DNA of 64,000 bases from NCBI RefSeq assembly GCF_000699445.3, contig NC_067196.1, positions 5,035,616-5,099,615 of the forward strand, read 5' to 3'. Below, piece by piece: positions 44,191-56,108 of this stretch. Made by a program: the position numbers and the translations under genes. Numbering within the stretch: the first letter of the stretch is position 1; every line of letters begins with the position of its first letter. The notes under the pieces were generated by a model. The model did no database searches. It was not told where the DNA came from and saw only the letters and a program-made list of their open reading frames with translations. Source of the stretch: Schistosoma haematobium. Its lineage: Eukaryota; Platyhelminthes; Trematoda; Strigeidida; Schistosomatidae.

Positions 44191-45102
44191 ATGCCTGTTT
44201 CATTGGATGACCTTAAAACTATTCTTCAAATGCAGCAAGCACAAAATGATGCAAATCAGACGAAGCTTTTGGATGCATTGGCACGAATGTTCTCATTACA
44301 GTCGTCCTCAGCTTGTCAATCAGATAAGCATGAAAGCATCATAAATTCTATTTCTGAATTCCAGTATGATCCTGAAGCTAATGTCATTTTCAGTTCGTGG
44401 TTTCACCGTTGTGAAGATATTTTCCGCGTTGAATGCTCGCATCTTGATGACGCAGCGAAAGTCCGCTTACTCTTAAGAAGACTGGGAACACAGGAATATA
44501 ATAAATATGTGAATTTTATCTTGCCGCAAAATCCACGAGATGTATCATTCAAAGACACAGTTCAGATTTTATCTGATATTTTCGATGAACAGTCCTCATT
44601 ATTTAATACTCGCTATAAATGCTTCCAAATAACGAAATCTCCAGAGGACGATTATCTCACGTATGCTGGGAAGGTAAATCGACAGTGCGAACGCTTCAAA
44701 ATAAACGAAATCACAGCGGACCAATTTAAATGCTTGATTTTCATATGTGGTCTAAAGAATGAAGAAGATGCAGATGTCCGTACCAGAATGTTGGCACGCA
44801 TTGAACAAGAACCAAATATGACATTACAAATGGTCACAACTGAATGTCAGCGGTTACTTAATCTCAAGCATGACACTGCGATGGTGCAACAGAAGGTTAA
44901 ACCTTCCGGTTCTGATTCAATTAATGCGCTCCGATCCATAAAATCATCGAAACAAAACTGTACAAGCAGGAAACAACCTGCCAACCCCCATCACCATGCT
45001 GGTTCTGCGGAGCATGGCATTTTGCAAAATTCTGTCCGTTTAAGAATCATAAATGCCGCAAATGTCATCGCATTGGCCACAAAGAAGGTCATTGTTCGTT
45101 AA
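44191..45102 (+). CDS. Unit 4 Gag
   Basis: 303 residues. Silent changes at the start (CCTGTTTCATTGGATGAC) mark the second subfamily. PRDVSF replaces PREVSF of units 1-3. Confidence 0.92.
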   Translation: MPVSLDDLKTILQMQQAQNDANQTKLLDALARMFSLQSSSACQSDKHESIINSISEFQYDPEANVIFSSWFHRCEDIFRVECSHLDDAAKVRLLLRRLGTQEYNKYVNFILPQNPRDVSFKDTVQILSDIFDEQSSLFNTRYKCFQITKSPEDDYLTYAGKVNRQCERFKINEITADQFKCLIFICGLKNEEDADVRTRMLARIEQEPNMTLQMVTTECQRLLNLKHDTAMVQQKVKPSGSDSINALRSIKSSKQNCTSRKQPANPHHHAGSAEHGILQNSVRLRIINAANVIALATKKVIVR

Positions 45103-47206
45103 ATAAACGCAAGACTAAACATCGTAGTGGAAATTCAAAGCAACGATTAAACAGTCAAATTAAAACCACGTTTGCAACCTTTAAAGTTGGATTTAAAAGT
45201 AGGCGGAAATTTGTAAATTTATTAGTAAATGAAAAACTTATACGACTTCAGTTGGACACTGCTTCTGATGTCACGTTGATTTCAAAGAACACATGGCACA
45301 AGTTAGGATGCCCATCCATCCGACCGACGGAACATGTCGCCCGAAATGCGTCAGGAGACATAGTAAAGTTGACAGGAGAGGTTCTATGCAATGTTCAATT
45401 TATGGGAAGTAAATTTACAGATGTTTGTTATCTAACAAATCGACACGATTTAGATCTATTGGGATTAGATTGGATTGCACATGTTGATACTTTGAATAAA
45501 TTATTAGATGAGGTATGTTCTCAAAATGTTTCCTATGAGTCTATCCAAATCCCTAATGATATTTCTAAATCAAATGCCTGACGAATCATCCTCTCTGGAT
45601 ATTAACGAATTAAATGCTTCTGATGAAACATGTTCTTATGATCTTTCTGAATCAAACGATTCAAATGTTATGTGTTCTCACCATGTCAAATCAAATACCG
45701 CCGATTCATTGCCTCTCATAAAATTTCCAAATCGAATACTTCAGACAAAGTATGCGCTAGTGAAACTTCGGAATCTCATGTACTTTTTCTAATGTTATGT
45801 CTACATCAAAGTCTTCTGCTTCCTCTCAATTGTCGTCCGTATCTTACATAAACCATCTTCGACAAATTCTTCCAGTGACAGCTGCTCGAATCGCTGAACA
45901 CACTCGCCGCGATCCTATCTTAAGACGATTATCTACATTTATCCAGCGTGGTTGGCCCCACGTATAACATCTCATGAACTGAAACAGTATTATCAACGAC
46001 GCCAATCTTTATCCATCGTAAATGACTGTATTATGGTTGCTGATCGCGTAGTGGTTCCGTATAACTTACGCTCACTCGTCCTGAAACAACTGCATACAGC
46101 CCATCCAGGTACTGGAAGAATGAAAGCTATTGCTCGAAGTTATGTATATTGGCCTAATATCGATGAACACATCGAAGATTTCGTGCGTGCGTGCAGAAAA
46201 TGTGCTGAGGTTTCTAAGTGTCCACGAAAAGCTGAACTACATTCCTGGCCATCTCCAGAAGAACCTTGGTCGCGTATACATGTTGATTTTGCTGGCCCAT
46301 TCCAGGGTACGTACTTCCTCGTTTGTGTTGATGCTTATTCAAAATGGCCGGAGATTTTTCCTATAAATCAAATCACTTCGCAACAGACTATCATGAAGCT
46401 ACGGCAGTTATTCTCCCGTTTTGGAGTTCCAGATGTTCTCGTGACAGATAACGGCACTCAGTTATTTCTTCCATCTTCTCAGATTTCTGCAAGAGGTTTG
46501 GAGTCAAACATGTCCGTTCACCTCCGTACCATCCACAATCGAATGGTCAGGCCGAAAGGTTTGTAGATACCTTCAAAAGAGCGCTACTGAAGGCAAAAGG
46601 GGAGGGAAAGATAGAGGAGATTCTTGATGACTTTCTCTTGGTCTATAGAACAACTCCAAACCCATCAACACCAAATCAAATGTCCCCAGCAGAAATTATG
46701 TTTGGTAGAAAAGGACTGCCCTCGATGCCATGAAACCACAGCAAATAGACATCGGAAAAAGAAACAGAAAGATGGAAAACCAATTTGATCGCCATCATGG
46801 GGCAAAACGCAGAATTTTCCAAAGAAATCAAAAAGTATACGTCCGCGATTTCCGATATTCACCTCCACAATGGACCAGTGGACGCATACTTAAGAGACAA
46901 GGGAACGTAATGTATGTGGTGGAAGTTGAAGGACAGAAGTGGACACGCCATGTCAACCACATACTGGAAAATGCTGGCACTTCACAGAAAACCGAGAAAT
47001 TAGACTCAATGTGGAGAATCATTCTGGACAGTTTTGACATAAAATGCTCAGCAACTCAGAAGACTGCGCAACATGAACAAGGTCCTATTAGGAAAGCATC
47101 ACGGAAACGCAGAAGACCAGATATTCTACAGGTAGACCCAAAGAGGAGAACATACGTTTCGAAGGAAGATATCAATGATGATATCTCAGCACTTACCTGT
47201 ATATAG
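44922..47206 (+). pseudogene. Unit 4 Pol, frameshifted
   Basis: No RT or RNase H. The protease frame is intact (45252-45581), but a 2-base deletion near 45579 (GCCTGACG) breaks the linker. Others lie near 45712, 45785, 45956, 46462 (one T in CAGTTATTTC, removing the integrase second half from frame) and 46711. The C-terminal tail runs in a different frame from units 1-3 and ends SKEDINDDISALTCI. Confidence 0.9.
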
Positions 47207-47243
47207 TAACTAACCATATTTTTTCTTTTTTTAAGGGGGAAGG

Positions 47244-47797
47244 TGTTATGAACGGGGAATTAAGAAGCCCAGACAATTAAGAAAGCTATTTTCTTGGGAC
47301 GTTATTGCATTTCATTCAAACCCTGTAAAACACTTATATTTATTTTTGTCCCTATCTTATTCTACATAACACGAGCTTTCGTTCTATGTATCATTCACTA
47401 GCATACCCTTTTTTGTTCCAAAAATATTGTAATTTAAACATTATATTTTGCACTATATTTTCTACCCTAATTCCCTGTTTCGGGCATAACTGTATTTTTC
47501 CAAATTATCGTACGTCGTGGTCAAGATATGCACTTATTTATTCATGTACATTTTTGTAGTAATCCGAATTCAGAGAATCCAGAGTTTAGTGTTCCAACTG
47601 TCTTGTCTTCTTTCACTTGTGTGCTTGCCAACCAATCAGGATTTAGAATAGTTCTCTCTACCCCGATCGAACTCACGCGTATTAGACTCAAGGTTAAGCC
47701 ACTCAGCCTAACGCGTCAAGGTCATAATTTAGACTAGACAGACCAAGGTCAAGTCATAACAAGTATCACGGGGTAAAAGCGATTCAAGGTCATAACA
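47244..47797 (+). repeat. LTR 5 (shared by units 4 and 5)
   Basis: 554 bp, TGTTATGA...TCATAACA, second-subfamily variant. Confidence 0.92.
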
Positions 47798-47851
47798 ACT
47801 GGCGACGGAGAATTTTTTTTTTCTTTCCTATATTGATTGATCCAGTACAAA

Positions 47852-48763
47852 ATGCCTGTTTCATTGGATGACCTTAAAACTATTCTTCAAATGCAGCAAG
47901 CACAAAATGATGCAAATCAGACGAAGCTTTTGGATGCATTGGCACGAATGTTCTCATTACAGTCGTCCTCAGCTTGTCAATCAGATAAGCATGAAAGCAT
48001 CATAAATTCTATTTCTGAATTCCAGTATGATCCTGAAGCTAATGTCATTTTCAGTTCGTGGTTTCACCGTTGTGAAGATATTTTCCGCGTTGAATGCTCG
48101 CATCTTGATGACGCAGCGAAAGTCCGCTTACTCTTAAGAAGACTGGGAACACAGGAATATAATAAATATGTGAATTTTATCTTACCGCAAAATCCACGAG
48201 AGGTATCATTCAAAGATACAGTCCAGATTTTATCTGATATTTTCGATGAACAGTCCTCATTATTTAATACTCGCTATAAATGCTTCCAAATAACGAAATC
48301 TCCAGAGGACGATTATCTCACGTATGCCGGGAAGGTAAATCGACAGTGCGAACGCTTCAAAATAAACGAAATCACAGCGGACCAATTTAAATGCTTGATT
48401 TTCATATGTGGTCTAAAGAATGAAGAAGATGCAGATGTCCGTACCAGAATGTTGGCACGCATTGAACAAGAACCAAATATGACATTACAAATGGTCACAA
48501 CTGAATGTCAGCGGTTACTTAATCTCAAGCATGACACTGCGATGGTGCAACAGAAGGTTAAACCTTCCGGTTCTGATTCAATTAATGCGCTCCGATCCAT
48601 AAAATCATCGAAACAAAACTGTACAAGCAGGAAACAACCTGCCAACCCCCATCACCATGCTGGTTCTGCGGAGCATGGCATTTTGCAAAATTCTGTCCGT
48701 TTAAGAATCATAAATGCCGCAAATGTCATCGCATTGGCCACAAAGAAGGTCATTGTTCGTTAA
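47852..48763 (+). CDS. Unit 5 Gag
   Basis: 303 residues. It has the subfamily-2 start (GTTTCATTGGATG) but PREVSF as in units 1-3, so it is a mosaic of the two subfamilies. Confidence 0.92.
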   Translation: MPVSLDDLKTILQMQQAQNDANQTKLLDALARMFSLQSSSACQSDKHESIINSISEFQYDPEANVIFSSWFHRCEDIFRVECSHLDDAAKVRLLLRRLGTQEYNKYVNFILPQNPREVSFKDTVQILSDIFDEQSSLFNTRYKCFQITKSPEDDYLTYAGKVNRQCERFKINEITADQFKCLIFICGLKNEEDADVRTRMLARIEQEPNMTLQMVTTECQRLLNLKHDTAMVQQKVKPSGSDSINALRSIKSSKQNCTSRKQPANPHHHAGSAEHGILQNSVRLRIINAANVIALATKKVIVR

Positions 48764-50884
48764 ATAAACGCAAGACTAAACATCGTAGTGAAAATTCAAA
48801 GCAACGATTAAACAGTCAAATTAAAACCACGTTTGCAACCTTTAAAGTTGGATTTAAAAGTAGGCGGAAATTTGTAAATTTATTAGTAAATGAAAAACTT
48901 ATACGACTTCAGTTGGACACTGCTTCTGATGTCACGTTGATTTCAAAGAACACATGGCACAAGTTAGATGCTCATCCATCCGACCGACGGAACATGTCGC
49001 CCGAAATGCGTCAGGAGACATAGTAAAGTTGACAGGAGAGGTTCTATGCAATGTTCAACTTATGGGAAGTAAATTTACAGATGTTTGTTATCTAACAAAT
49101 CGACACGATTTAGATCTATTGGGATTAGATTGGATTGCACATGTTGATACTTTGAATAAATTATTAGATGAGGTATGTTCTCAAAATGTTTCCTATGAGT
49201 CTATCCAAATCCCTAATGATATTTCTAAATCAAATGCCTCCGACGAATCATCCTCTCTGGATATTAACGAATTAAATGCTTCTGATGAAACATGTTCTTA
49301 TGATCTTTCTGAATCAAACGATTCAAATGTTATGTGTTCTCACCATGTCAAATCAAATACCGCCGATTCATTGCCTTCTCATAAAATTTCCAAATCGAAT
49401 ACTTCAGACAAAGTATGCGCTAGTGAAACTTCGGAATCTCATGTACTTCTTTCTAATGTTATGTCTACATCAAAGTCTTCTGCTTCCTCTCAATTGTCGT
49501 CCGTATCTTACATAAACCATCTTCGACAAATTCTTCCAGTGACAGCTGCTCGAATCGCTGAACACACTCGCCGCGATCCTATCTTAAGACGATTATCTAC
49601 ATTTATCCAGCGTGGTTGGCCCCACGTATAACATCTCATGAACTGAAACAGTATTATCAACGACGCCAATCTTTATCCATCGTAAATGACTGTATTATGG
49701 TTGCTGATCGCGTAGTGGTTCCGTATAACTTACGCTCACTCGTCCTGAAACAACTGCATACAGCCCATCCAGGTACTGGAAGAATGAAAGCTATTGCTCG
49801 AAGTTATGTATATTGGCCTAATATCGATGAACACATCGAAGATTTCGTGCGTGCGTGCAGAAAATGTGCTGAGGTTTCTAAGTGTCCACGAAAAGCTGAA
49901 CTACATTCCTGGCCATCTCCAGAAGAACCTTGGTCGCGTATACATGTTGATTTTGCTGGCCCATTCCAGGGTACGTATTTCCTCGTTTGTGTTGATGCTT
50001 ATTCAAAATGGCCGGAGATTTTTCCTATAAATCAAATCACTTCGCAACAGACTATCATGAAGCTACGGCAGTTATTCTCCCGTTTTGGAGTTCCAGATGT
50101 TCTCGTGACAGATAACGGCACTCAGTTTATTTCTTCCATCTTCTCAGATTTCTGCAAGAGGTTTGGAGTCAAACATGTCCGTTCACCTCCGTACCATCCA
50201 CAATCGAATGGTCAGGCCGAAAGGTTTGTAGATACCTTCAAAAGAGCGCTACTGAAGGCAAAAGGAGGGAAAGATAGAGGAGATTCTTGATGACTTTCTC
50301 TTGGTCTATAGAACAACTCCAAACCCATCAACACCAAATCAAATGTCCCCAGCAGAAATTATGTTTGGTAGAAAAGTAAGACTGCTCTCGATGCCATGAA
50401 ACCACAGCAAATAGACATCGGAAAAAGAAACAGAAAGATGGAAAACCAATTTGATCGCCATCATGGGGCAAAACGCAGAATTTTCCAAAGAAATCAAAAA
50501 GTATACGTCCGCGATTTCCGATATTCACCTCCACAATGGACCAGTGGACGCATACTTAAGAGACAAGGGAACGTAATGTATGTGGTGGAAGTTGAAGGAC
50601 AGAAGTGGACACGCCATGTCAACCACATACTGGAAAATGCTGGCACTTCACAGAAAACCGAGAAATTAGACTCAATGTGGAGAATCATTCTGGACAGTTT
50701 CGACATAAAATGCTCAGCAACTCAGAAGACTGTGCAACATGAACAAGGTCCTATTAGGAAAGCATCACGGAAACGCAGAAGACCAGATATTCTACAGGTA
50801 GACCCCAAAAGAGGAGAAACATATGCAGTTTCCACAGAAGGAAGATATTCCAATGATGATATCTCAGCACTTACCTATATATAG
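48583..50884 (+). pseudogene. Unit 5 Pol, frameshifted
   Basis: No RT or RNase H. One-base loss in the protease near 48966, one C lost near 49621 (GGCCCCACG), two G lost near 50264 (AAAGGAGGG), change near 50377. The 3' end differs from all other units by several small insertions (50803-50850), lengthening the unit to 3,681 bp. Confidence 0.9.
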
Positions 50885-50920
50885 TAACTAACCATATTTT
50901 TTCTTTTTTAAGGGGGAAGG

Positions 50921-51478
50921 TGTTATGAACGAGAAGAATTAAGAAGCCCAGACAATTACGAAAGCTATTTTTTCTTGGGACGTTATTTGCATTTCATTCA
51001 AACCCTGTAAAACACTTATATTTATTTTTGTCCCTATCTTATTCTACATAACACGAGCTTTCGTTCTATGTATCATTCACTAGCATACCCTTTTTTGTTC
51101 CAAAATATTGTAATTTAAACATAATATTTTGCACTATATTTTCTACCCTAATTCCCTGTTTCGGGGCATAACTGTATTTTTCCAAATTATCGTACGTCGT
51201 GGTCAAGATATGCACTTATTTATTCATGTACATTTTTGTAGTAATCGAATTCAGAGAATCCAGAGTTTAGTGTTCCAACTGTCTTGTCTTCTTTCACTTG
51301 TGTGCTTGCCAACCAATCAGGATTTAGAATAGTTCTCTCTACCCCGATCGAACTCACGCGTATTAGACTCAAGGTTAAGCCACTCAGCCTAACGCGTCAA
51401 GGTCATAATTTAGACTAGACAGACCAAGGTCAAGTCATAACAAGTATCACGGGGTAAAAGCGATTCAAGGTCATAACA
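50921..51478 (+). repeat. LTR 6 (shared by units 5 and 6)
   Basis: 558 bp, the longest LTR. Extra bases lie near 50930 (GAACGAGAAG) and in T and G runs. Ends TGTTATGA...TCATAACA kept. Confidence 0.92.
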
Positions 51479-51532
51479 ACTGGCGACGGAGAATTTTTTT
51501 TTCTTTCCTATATTGATTGATCCAGTACAAAA

Positions 51533-52444
51533 ATGCCTGTTTCATTGGATGACCTTAAAACTATTCTTCAAATGCAGCAAGCACAAAATGATGCAAATCA
51601 GACGAAGCTTTTGGATGCATTGGCACGAATGTTCTCATTACAGTCGTCCTCAGCTTGTCAATCAGATAAGCATGAAAGCATCATAAATTCTATTTCTGAA
51701 TTCCAGTATGATCCTGAAGCTAATGTCATTTTCAGTTCGTGGTTTCACCGTTGTGAAGATATTTTCCGCGTTGAATGCTCGCATCTTGATGACGCAGCGA
51801 AAGTCCGCTTACTCTTAAGAAGACTGGGAACACAGGAATATAATAAATATGTGAATTTTATCTTGCCGCAAAATCCACGAGATGTATCATTCAAAGATAC
51901 AGTCCAGATTTTATCTGATATTTTCGATGAACAGTCCTCATTATTTAATACTCGCTATAAATGCTTCCAAATAACGAAATCTCCAGAGGACGATTATCTC
52001 ACGTATGCTGGGAAGGTAAATCGACAGTGCGAACGCTTCAAAATAAACGAAATCACAGCGGACCAATTTAAATGCTTGATTTTCATATGTGGTCTAAAGA
52101 ATGAAGAAGATGCAGATGTCCGTACCAGAATGTTGGCACGCATTGAACAAGAACCAAATATGACATTACAAATGGTCACAACTGAATGTCAGCGGTTACT
52201 TAATCTCAAGCATGACACTGCGATGGTGCAACAGAAGGTTAAACCTTCCGGTTCTGATTCAATTAATGCGCTCCGATCCATAAAATCATCGAAACAAAAC
52301 TGTACAAGCAGGAAACAACCTGCCAACCCCCATCACCATGCTGGTTCTGCGGAGCATGGCATTTTGCAAAATTCTGTCCGTTTAAGAATCATAAATGCCG
52401 CAAATGTCATCGCATTGGCCACAAAGAAGGTCATTGTTCGTTAA
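51533..52444 (+). CDS. Unit 6 Gag
   Basis: 303 residues, PRDVSF variant. An extra A precedes the ATG (ACAAAAATGCC), which leaves the coding frame unchanged and shows that the upstream extension of the frame in other units is not coding. Confidence 0.92.
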   Translation: MPVSLDDLKTILQMQQAQNDANQTKLLDALARMFSLQSSSACQSDKHESIINSISEFQYDPEANVIFSSWFHRCEDIFRVECSHLDDAAKVRLLLRRLGTQEYNKYVNFILPQNPRDVSFKDTVQILSDIFDEQSSLFNTRYKCFQITKSPEDDYLTYAGKVNRQCERFKINEITADQFKCLIFICGLKNEEDADVRTRMLARIEQEPNMTLQMVTTECQRLLNLKHDTAMVQQKVKPSGSDSINALRSIKSSKQNCTSRKQPANPHHHAGSAEHGILQNSVRLRIINAANVIALATKKVIVR

Positions 52445-54551
52445 ATAAACGCAAGACTAAACATCGTAGTGGAAATTCAAAGCAACGATTAAACAGTCAA
52501 ATTAAAACCACGTTTGCAACCTTTAAAGTTGGATTTAAAAGTAGGCGGAAATTTGTAAATTTATTAGTAAATGAAAAACTTATACGACTTCAGTTGGACA
52601 CTGCTTCTGATGTCACGTTGATTTCAAAGAACACATGGCACAAGTTAGGATGCTCATCCATCCGACCGACGGAACATGTCGCCCGAAATGCGTCAGGAGA
52701 CATAGTAAAGTTGACAGGAGAGGTTCTATGCAATGTTCAACTTATGGGAAGTAAATTTACAGATGTTTGTTATCTAACAAATCGACACGATTTAGATCTA
52801 TTGGGATTAGATTGGATTGCACATGTTGATACTTTGAATAAATTATTAGATGAGGTATGTTCTCAAAATGTTTCCTATGAGTCTATCCAAATCCCTAATG
52901 ATATTTCTAAATCAAATGCCTGACGAATCATCCTCTCTGGATATTAACGAATTAAATGCTTCTGATGAAACATGTTCTTATGATCTTTCTGAATCAAACA
53001 ATTCAAATGTTATGTGTTCTCACCATGTCAAATCACCGCCGATTCATTGCCTTCTCATAAAATTTCCAAATCGAATACTTCAGACAAAGTATGCGCTAGT
53101 GAAACTTCGGAATCTCATGTACTTCTTTCTAATGTTATGTCTACATCAAAGTCTTCTGCTTCCTCTCAATTGTCGTCCGTATCTTACATAAACCATCTTC
53201 GACAAATTCTTCCAGTGACAGCTGCTCGAATCGCTGAACACACTCGCCGCGATCCTATCTTAAGACGATTATCTACATTTATCCAGCGTGGTTGGCCCCC
53301 ACGTATAACATCTCATGAACTGAAACAGTATTATCAACGACGCCAATCTTTATCCATCGTAAATGACTGTATTATGGTTGCTGATCGCGTAGTGGTTCCG
53401 TATAACTTACGCTCACTCGTCCTGAAACAACTGCATACAGCCCATCCAGGTACTGGAAGAATGAAAGCTATTGCTCGAAGTTATGTATATTGGCCTAATA
53501 TCGATGAACACATCGAAGATTTCGTGCGTGCGTGCAGAAAATGTGCTGAGGTTTCTAAGTGTCCACGAAAAGCTGAACTACATTCCTGGCCATCTCCAGA
53601 AGAACCTTGGTCGCGTATACATGTTGATTTTGCTGGCCCATTCCAGGGTACGTACTTCCTCGTTTGTGTTGATGCTTATTCAAAATGGCCGGAGATTTTT
53701 CCTATAAATCAAATCACTTCGCAACAGACTATCATGAAGCTACGGCAGTTATTCTCCCGTTTTGGAGTTCCAGATGTTCTCGTGACAGATAACGGCACTC
53801 AGTTTATTTCTTCCATCTTCTCAGATTTCTGCAAGAGGTTTGGAGTCAAACATGTCCGTTCACCTCCGTACCATCCACAATCGAATGGTCAGGCCGAAAG
53901 GTTTGTAGATACCTTCAAAAGAGCGCTACTGAAGGCAAAAGGGGAGGGAAAGATAGAGGAGATTCTTGATGACTTTCTCTTGGTCTATAGAACAACTCCA
54001 AACCCATCAACACCAAATCAAATGTCCCCAGCAGAAATTATGTTTGGTAGAAAAGTAAGAACTGCCTCGATGCCATAAAACCACAGCAAATAGACATCGG
54101 AAAAAGAAACAGAAAGATGGAAAACCAATTTGATCGCCATCATGGGGCAAAACGCAGAATTTTCCAAAGAAATCAAAAAGTATACGTCCGCGATTTCCGA
54201 TATTCACCTCCACAATGGACCAGTGGACGCATACTTAAGAGACAAGGGAACGTAATGTATGTGGTGGAAGTTGAAGGACAGAAGTGGACACGCCATGTCA
54301 ACCACATACTGGAAAATGCTGGCACTTCACAGAAAACCGAGAAATTAGACTCAATGTGGAGAATCATTCTGGACAGTTTTGACATAAAATGCTCAGCAAC
54401 TCAGAAGACTGTGCAACATGAACAAGGTCCTATTAGGAAAGCATCACGGAAACGCAGAAGACCAGATATTCTACAGGTAGACCCAAAGAGGAGAACATAC
54501 GTTTCGAAGGAAGATATCAATGATGATATCTCAGCACTTACCTGTATATAG
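52264..54551 (+). pseudogene. Unit 6 Pol, frameshifted
   Basis: No RT or RNase H. Protease intact (52594-52923). Linker broken by the same 2-base deletion as unit 4 (near 52919) and by a deletion near 53034 (AAATCACCGCC). The integrase is open in 53014-54078 through all three catalytic residues, then breaks near 54063. Confidence 0.9.
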
Positions 54552-54589
54552 TAACTAACCATATTTTTTTCTTTTTTTAAGGGGGAAGG

Positions 54590-55142
54590 TGTTATGAACG
54601 GGGAATTAAGAAGCCCAGACAATTACGAAAGCTATTTTCTTGGGACGTTATTGCATTTCATTCAAACCCTGTAAAACACTTATATTTATTTTTGTCCCTA
54701 TCTTATTCTACATAACACGAGCTTTCGTTCTATGTATCATTCACTAGCATACCCTTTTTTGTTCCAAAATATTGTAATTTAAACATTATATTTTGCACTA
54801 TATTTTCTACCCTAATTCCCTGTTTCGGGCATAACTGTATTTTTCCAAATTATCGTACGTCGTGGTCAAGATATGCACTTATTTATTCATGTACATTTTT
54901 GTAGTAATCCGAATTCAGAGAATCCAGAGTTTAGTGTTCCAACTGTCTTGTCTTCTTTCACTTGCGTGCTTGCCAACCAATCAGGATTTAGAATAGTTCT
55001 CTCTACCCCGATCGAACTCACGCGTATTAGACTCAAGGTTAAGCCACTCAGCCTAACGCGTCAAGGTCATAATTTAGACTAGACAGACCAAGGTCAAGTC
55101 ATAACAAGTATCACGGGGTAAAAGCGATTCAAGGTCATAACA
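54590..55142 (+). repeat. LTR 7 (shared by units 6 and 7)
   Basis: 553 bp, TGTTATGA...TCATAACA, second-subfamily variant. Confidence 0.92.
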
Positions 55143-55197
55143 ACTGGCGACGGAGAATTTTTTTTTTTCTTTCCTATATTGATTGATCCAGTACAAA

Positions 55198-56108
55198 ATG
55201 CCTGTTTCATTGGATGACCTTAAAACTATTCTTCAAATGCAGCAAGCACAAAATGATGCAAATCAGACGAAGCTTTGGATGCATTCGCACGAATGTTCTC
55301 ATTACAGTCGTCCTCAGCTTGTCAATCAGATAAGCATGAAAGCATCATAAATTCTATTTCTGAATTCCAGTATGATCCTGAAGCTAATGTCATTTTCAGT
55401 TCGTGGTTTCACCGTTGTGAAGATATTTTCCGCGTTGAATGCTCGCATCTTGATGACGCAGCGAAAGTCCGCTTACTCTTAAGAAGACTGGGAACACAGG
55501 AATATAATAAATATGTGAATTTTATCTTGCCGCAAAATCCACGAGATGTATCATTCAAAGATACAGTTCAGATTTTATCTGATATTTTCGATGAACAGTC
55601 CTCATTATTTAATACTCGCTATAAATGCTTCCAAATAACGAAATCTCCAGAGGACGATTATCTCACGTATGCTGGGAAGGTAAATCGACAGTGCGAACGC
55701 TTCAAAATAAACGAAATCACAGCGGACCAATTTAAATGCTTGATTTTCATATGTGGTCTAAAGAATGAAGAAGATGCAGATGTCCGTACCAGAATGTTGG
55801 CACGCATTGAACAAGAACCAAATATGACATTACAAATGGTCACAACCGAATGTCAGCGGTTACTTAATCTCAAGCATGACACTGCGATGGTGCAACAGAA
55901 GGGTAAACCTTCCGGTTCTGATTCAATTAATGCGCTCCGATCCATAAAATCATCGAAACAAAACTGTACAAGCAGGAAACAACCTGCCAACCCCCATCAC
56001 CATGCTGGTTCTGCGGAGCATGGCATTTTGCAAAATTCTGTCCGTTTAAGAATCATAAATGCCGCAAATGTCATCGCATTGGCCACAAAGAAGGTCATTG
56101 TTCGTTAA
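55198..56108 (+). pseudogene. Unit 7 Gag, frameshifted near the start
   Basis: The only gag broken near its N terminus: one T lost near 55276 (GAAGCTTTGGATG). The frame resumes from 55275 to 56108 with the usual capsid blocks. It also has a Val-to-Gly change (QQKGKPSG) near 55902. Confidence 0.9.
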